Assembly: GCA_027084065.1 (NCBI GenBank)
Contig: JALWLR010000077.1
Location: 1 to 6,537 of the forward strand
DNA length: 6,537 bases
DNA from: Helicobacteraceae bacterium
GTDB taxonomy: Bacteria > Campylobacterota > Campylobacteria > Campylobacterales > Sulfurimonadaceae
Reading direction: 5' to 3'
The notes beneath the pieces are model-generated. The model was given only the letters and a program-made list of their open reading frames with translations, had not been told where the DNA came from and searched no databases. Numbering within the stretch: position 1 is the stretch's first letter; every line of letters begins with the position of its first letter. Positions 6,243-6,537 of this stretch are shown here, piece after piece. A program made the translations under genes and the position numbers.

Positions 6243-6537
6243 TGTGTTCCTTGTAAAATTTATAAATCTCGTTGGCAACCGGGGCAGGCAGAGAGCTTTT
6301 ATCCATTTTCTCTCTGAGTGCACTCGAAGAGATTTTCATCTGAAGTTCAACTACAGTATGCGGCAACTTTTTTATTTCATAGCCCGGACGCTTCACTACA
6401 ATGAACTTAGCCAGCTTTTTGAGCTGGTCTATATTGTGCCATTTGTGAAGAGTTTCGACATTATCGGCACCGATAACGACATAAACTTCGTCAAATCGCT
6501 GCAACAGTCTCTGCACCGTTTCAAAGGTTGGAACTTT
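6196..6537 (-). CDS. nadD: NadD, nicotinate-nucleotide adenylyltransferase (3' part)
   Basis: NadD joins nicotinate mononucleotide and ATP to form deamido-NAD, an essential step in NAD synthesis. Only the last 113 residues are in the window. The reading frame is open through the edge (KVPTFET precedes VQRLLQRF), so the true start lies beyond 6537 and the GTG at 6514-6516 is internal. Visible family features are VYVVIGADN, then LHKWHNIDQL, whose Trp-containing segment lies near the substrate, and ISSSALREKM, the C-terminal nucleotide-binding motif of this transferase class. LPAPVANEIYKFY is the typical closing helix. The last 15 or so residues (rich in Asn, Glu and Gln) run past the usual end and are encoded where the gene overlaps rsfS by 47 bases. 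nadD and rsfS are evidently one transcript. Confidence 0.92.
   Translation of the reverse strand, partial: KVPTFETVQRLLQRFDEVYVVIGADNVETLHKWHNIDQLKKLAKFIVVKRPGYEIKKLPHTVVELQMKISSSALREKMDKSSLPAPVANEIYKFYKEHNENENRQYNEHFRQT
6248..6252 (-). promoter_or_regulatory. Shine-Dalgarno that sets the rsfS start
   Basis: On the minus strand AAGGA lies five bases before the ATG at 6242, inside the nadD coding region. It is the deciding evidence for the 110-residue form of RsfS over the 137-residue reading that starts at 6323. Confidence 0.75.

Noticed and set aside
6243..6323. A 27-residue N-terminal extension of RsfS
   Set aside because: It lies inside nadD in another frame, matches nothing in the RsfS family, and the Shine-Dalgarno AAGGA fits the ATG at 6242.
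6514..6516. GTG as the start of the minus-strand gene at the right edge
   Set aside because: The frame stays open to the window edge and the residues before it continue the NadD sequence, so the GTG is an internal valine codon.
1..6537. Mobile elements, CRISPR arrays, tRNA or rRNA genes, toxin-antitoxin or defence modules
   Set aside because: Every base outside short gaps belongs to recognised housekeeping-type genes. No transposase, repeat array, RNA signature or small paired genes were seen.

Overview
The window looks like ordinary chromosomal DNA from a free-living member of the Campylobacterota (the former Epsilonproteobacteria). This rests on the ArsS-type sensor kinase, with its HELKTPIAKG phospho-acceptor motif and the partner regulator just upstream, and on FeoB, NadD and RsfS sequences that read like that phylum. 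A Sulfurimonas, Sulfurovum or Sulfuricurvum relative is plausible, but the genus is inference. There are no RNA genes, insertion sequences, CRISPR arrays, phage genes or long repeats, and no intergenic stretch exceeds about 65 bases.

Positions 26-5913 hold five genes on the plus strand: feoA and feoB (ferrous iron uptake, overlapping by 4 bases), an OmpR-family response regulator and an ArsS-family histidine kinase (7 bases apart), and an MltF-type membrane-bound lytic transglycosylase 35 bases further on. The only credible internal promoter lies between feoB and the regulator (TATAAT at 2416-2421). A hairpin covers the feoB stop codon just upstream of it. The layout therefore suggests a feoAB unit followed by a regulator-kinase-mltF unit, possibly with read-through.

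Positions 5910-6537 hold two minus-strand genes: the 3' part of nadD (NAD synthesis, cut by the window edge) and rsfS (ribosomal silencing factor). They overlap by 47 bases. rsfS meets mltF tail to tail, and the two stop codons share one CTAG palindrome.

Together, feoAB imports Fe(II), the two-component pair senses an envelope signal (pH in the Helicobacter relatives), and MltF cuts peptidoglycan under a periplasmic ligand-binding domain. A functional link between these is inference from gene order. I found no evidence of a new biological system. The points most worth checking are the kinase's missing G1 box, the mltF start codon inside an inverted repeat with no Shine-Dalgarno sequence, the shared stop palindrome, and the regulator-kinase-mltF linkage.
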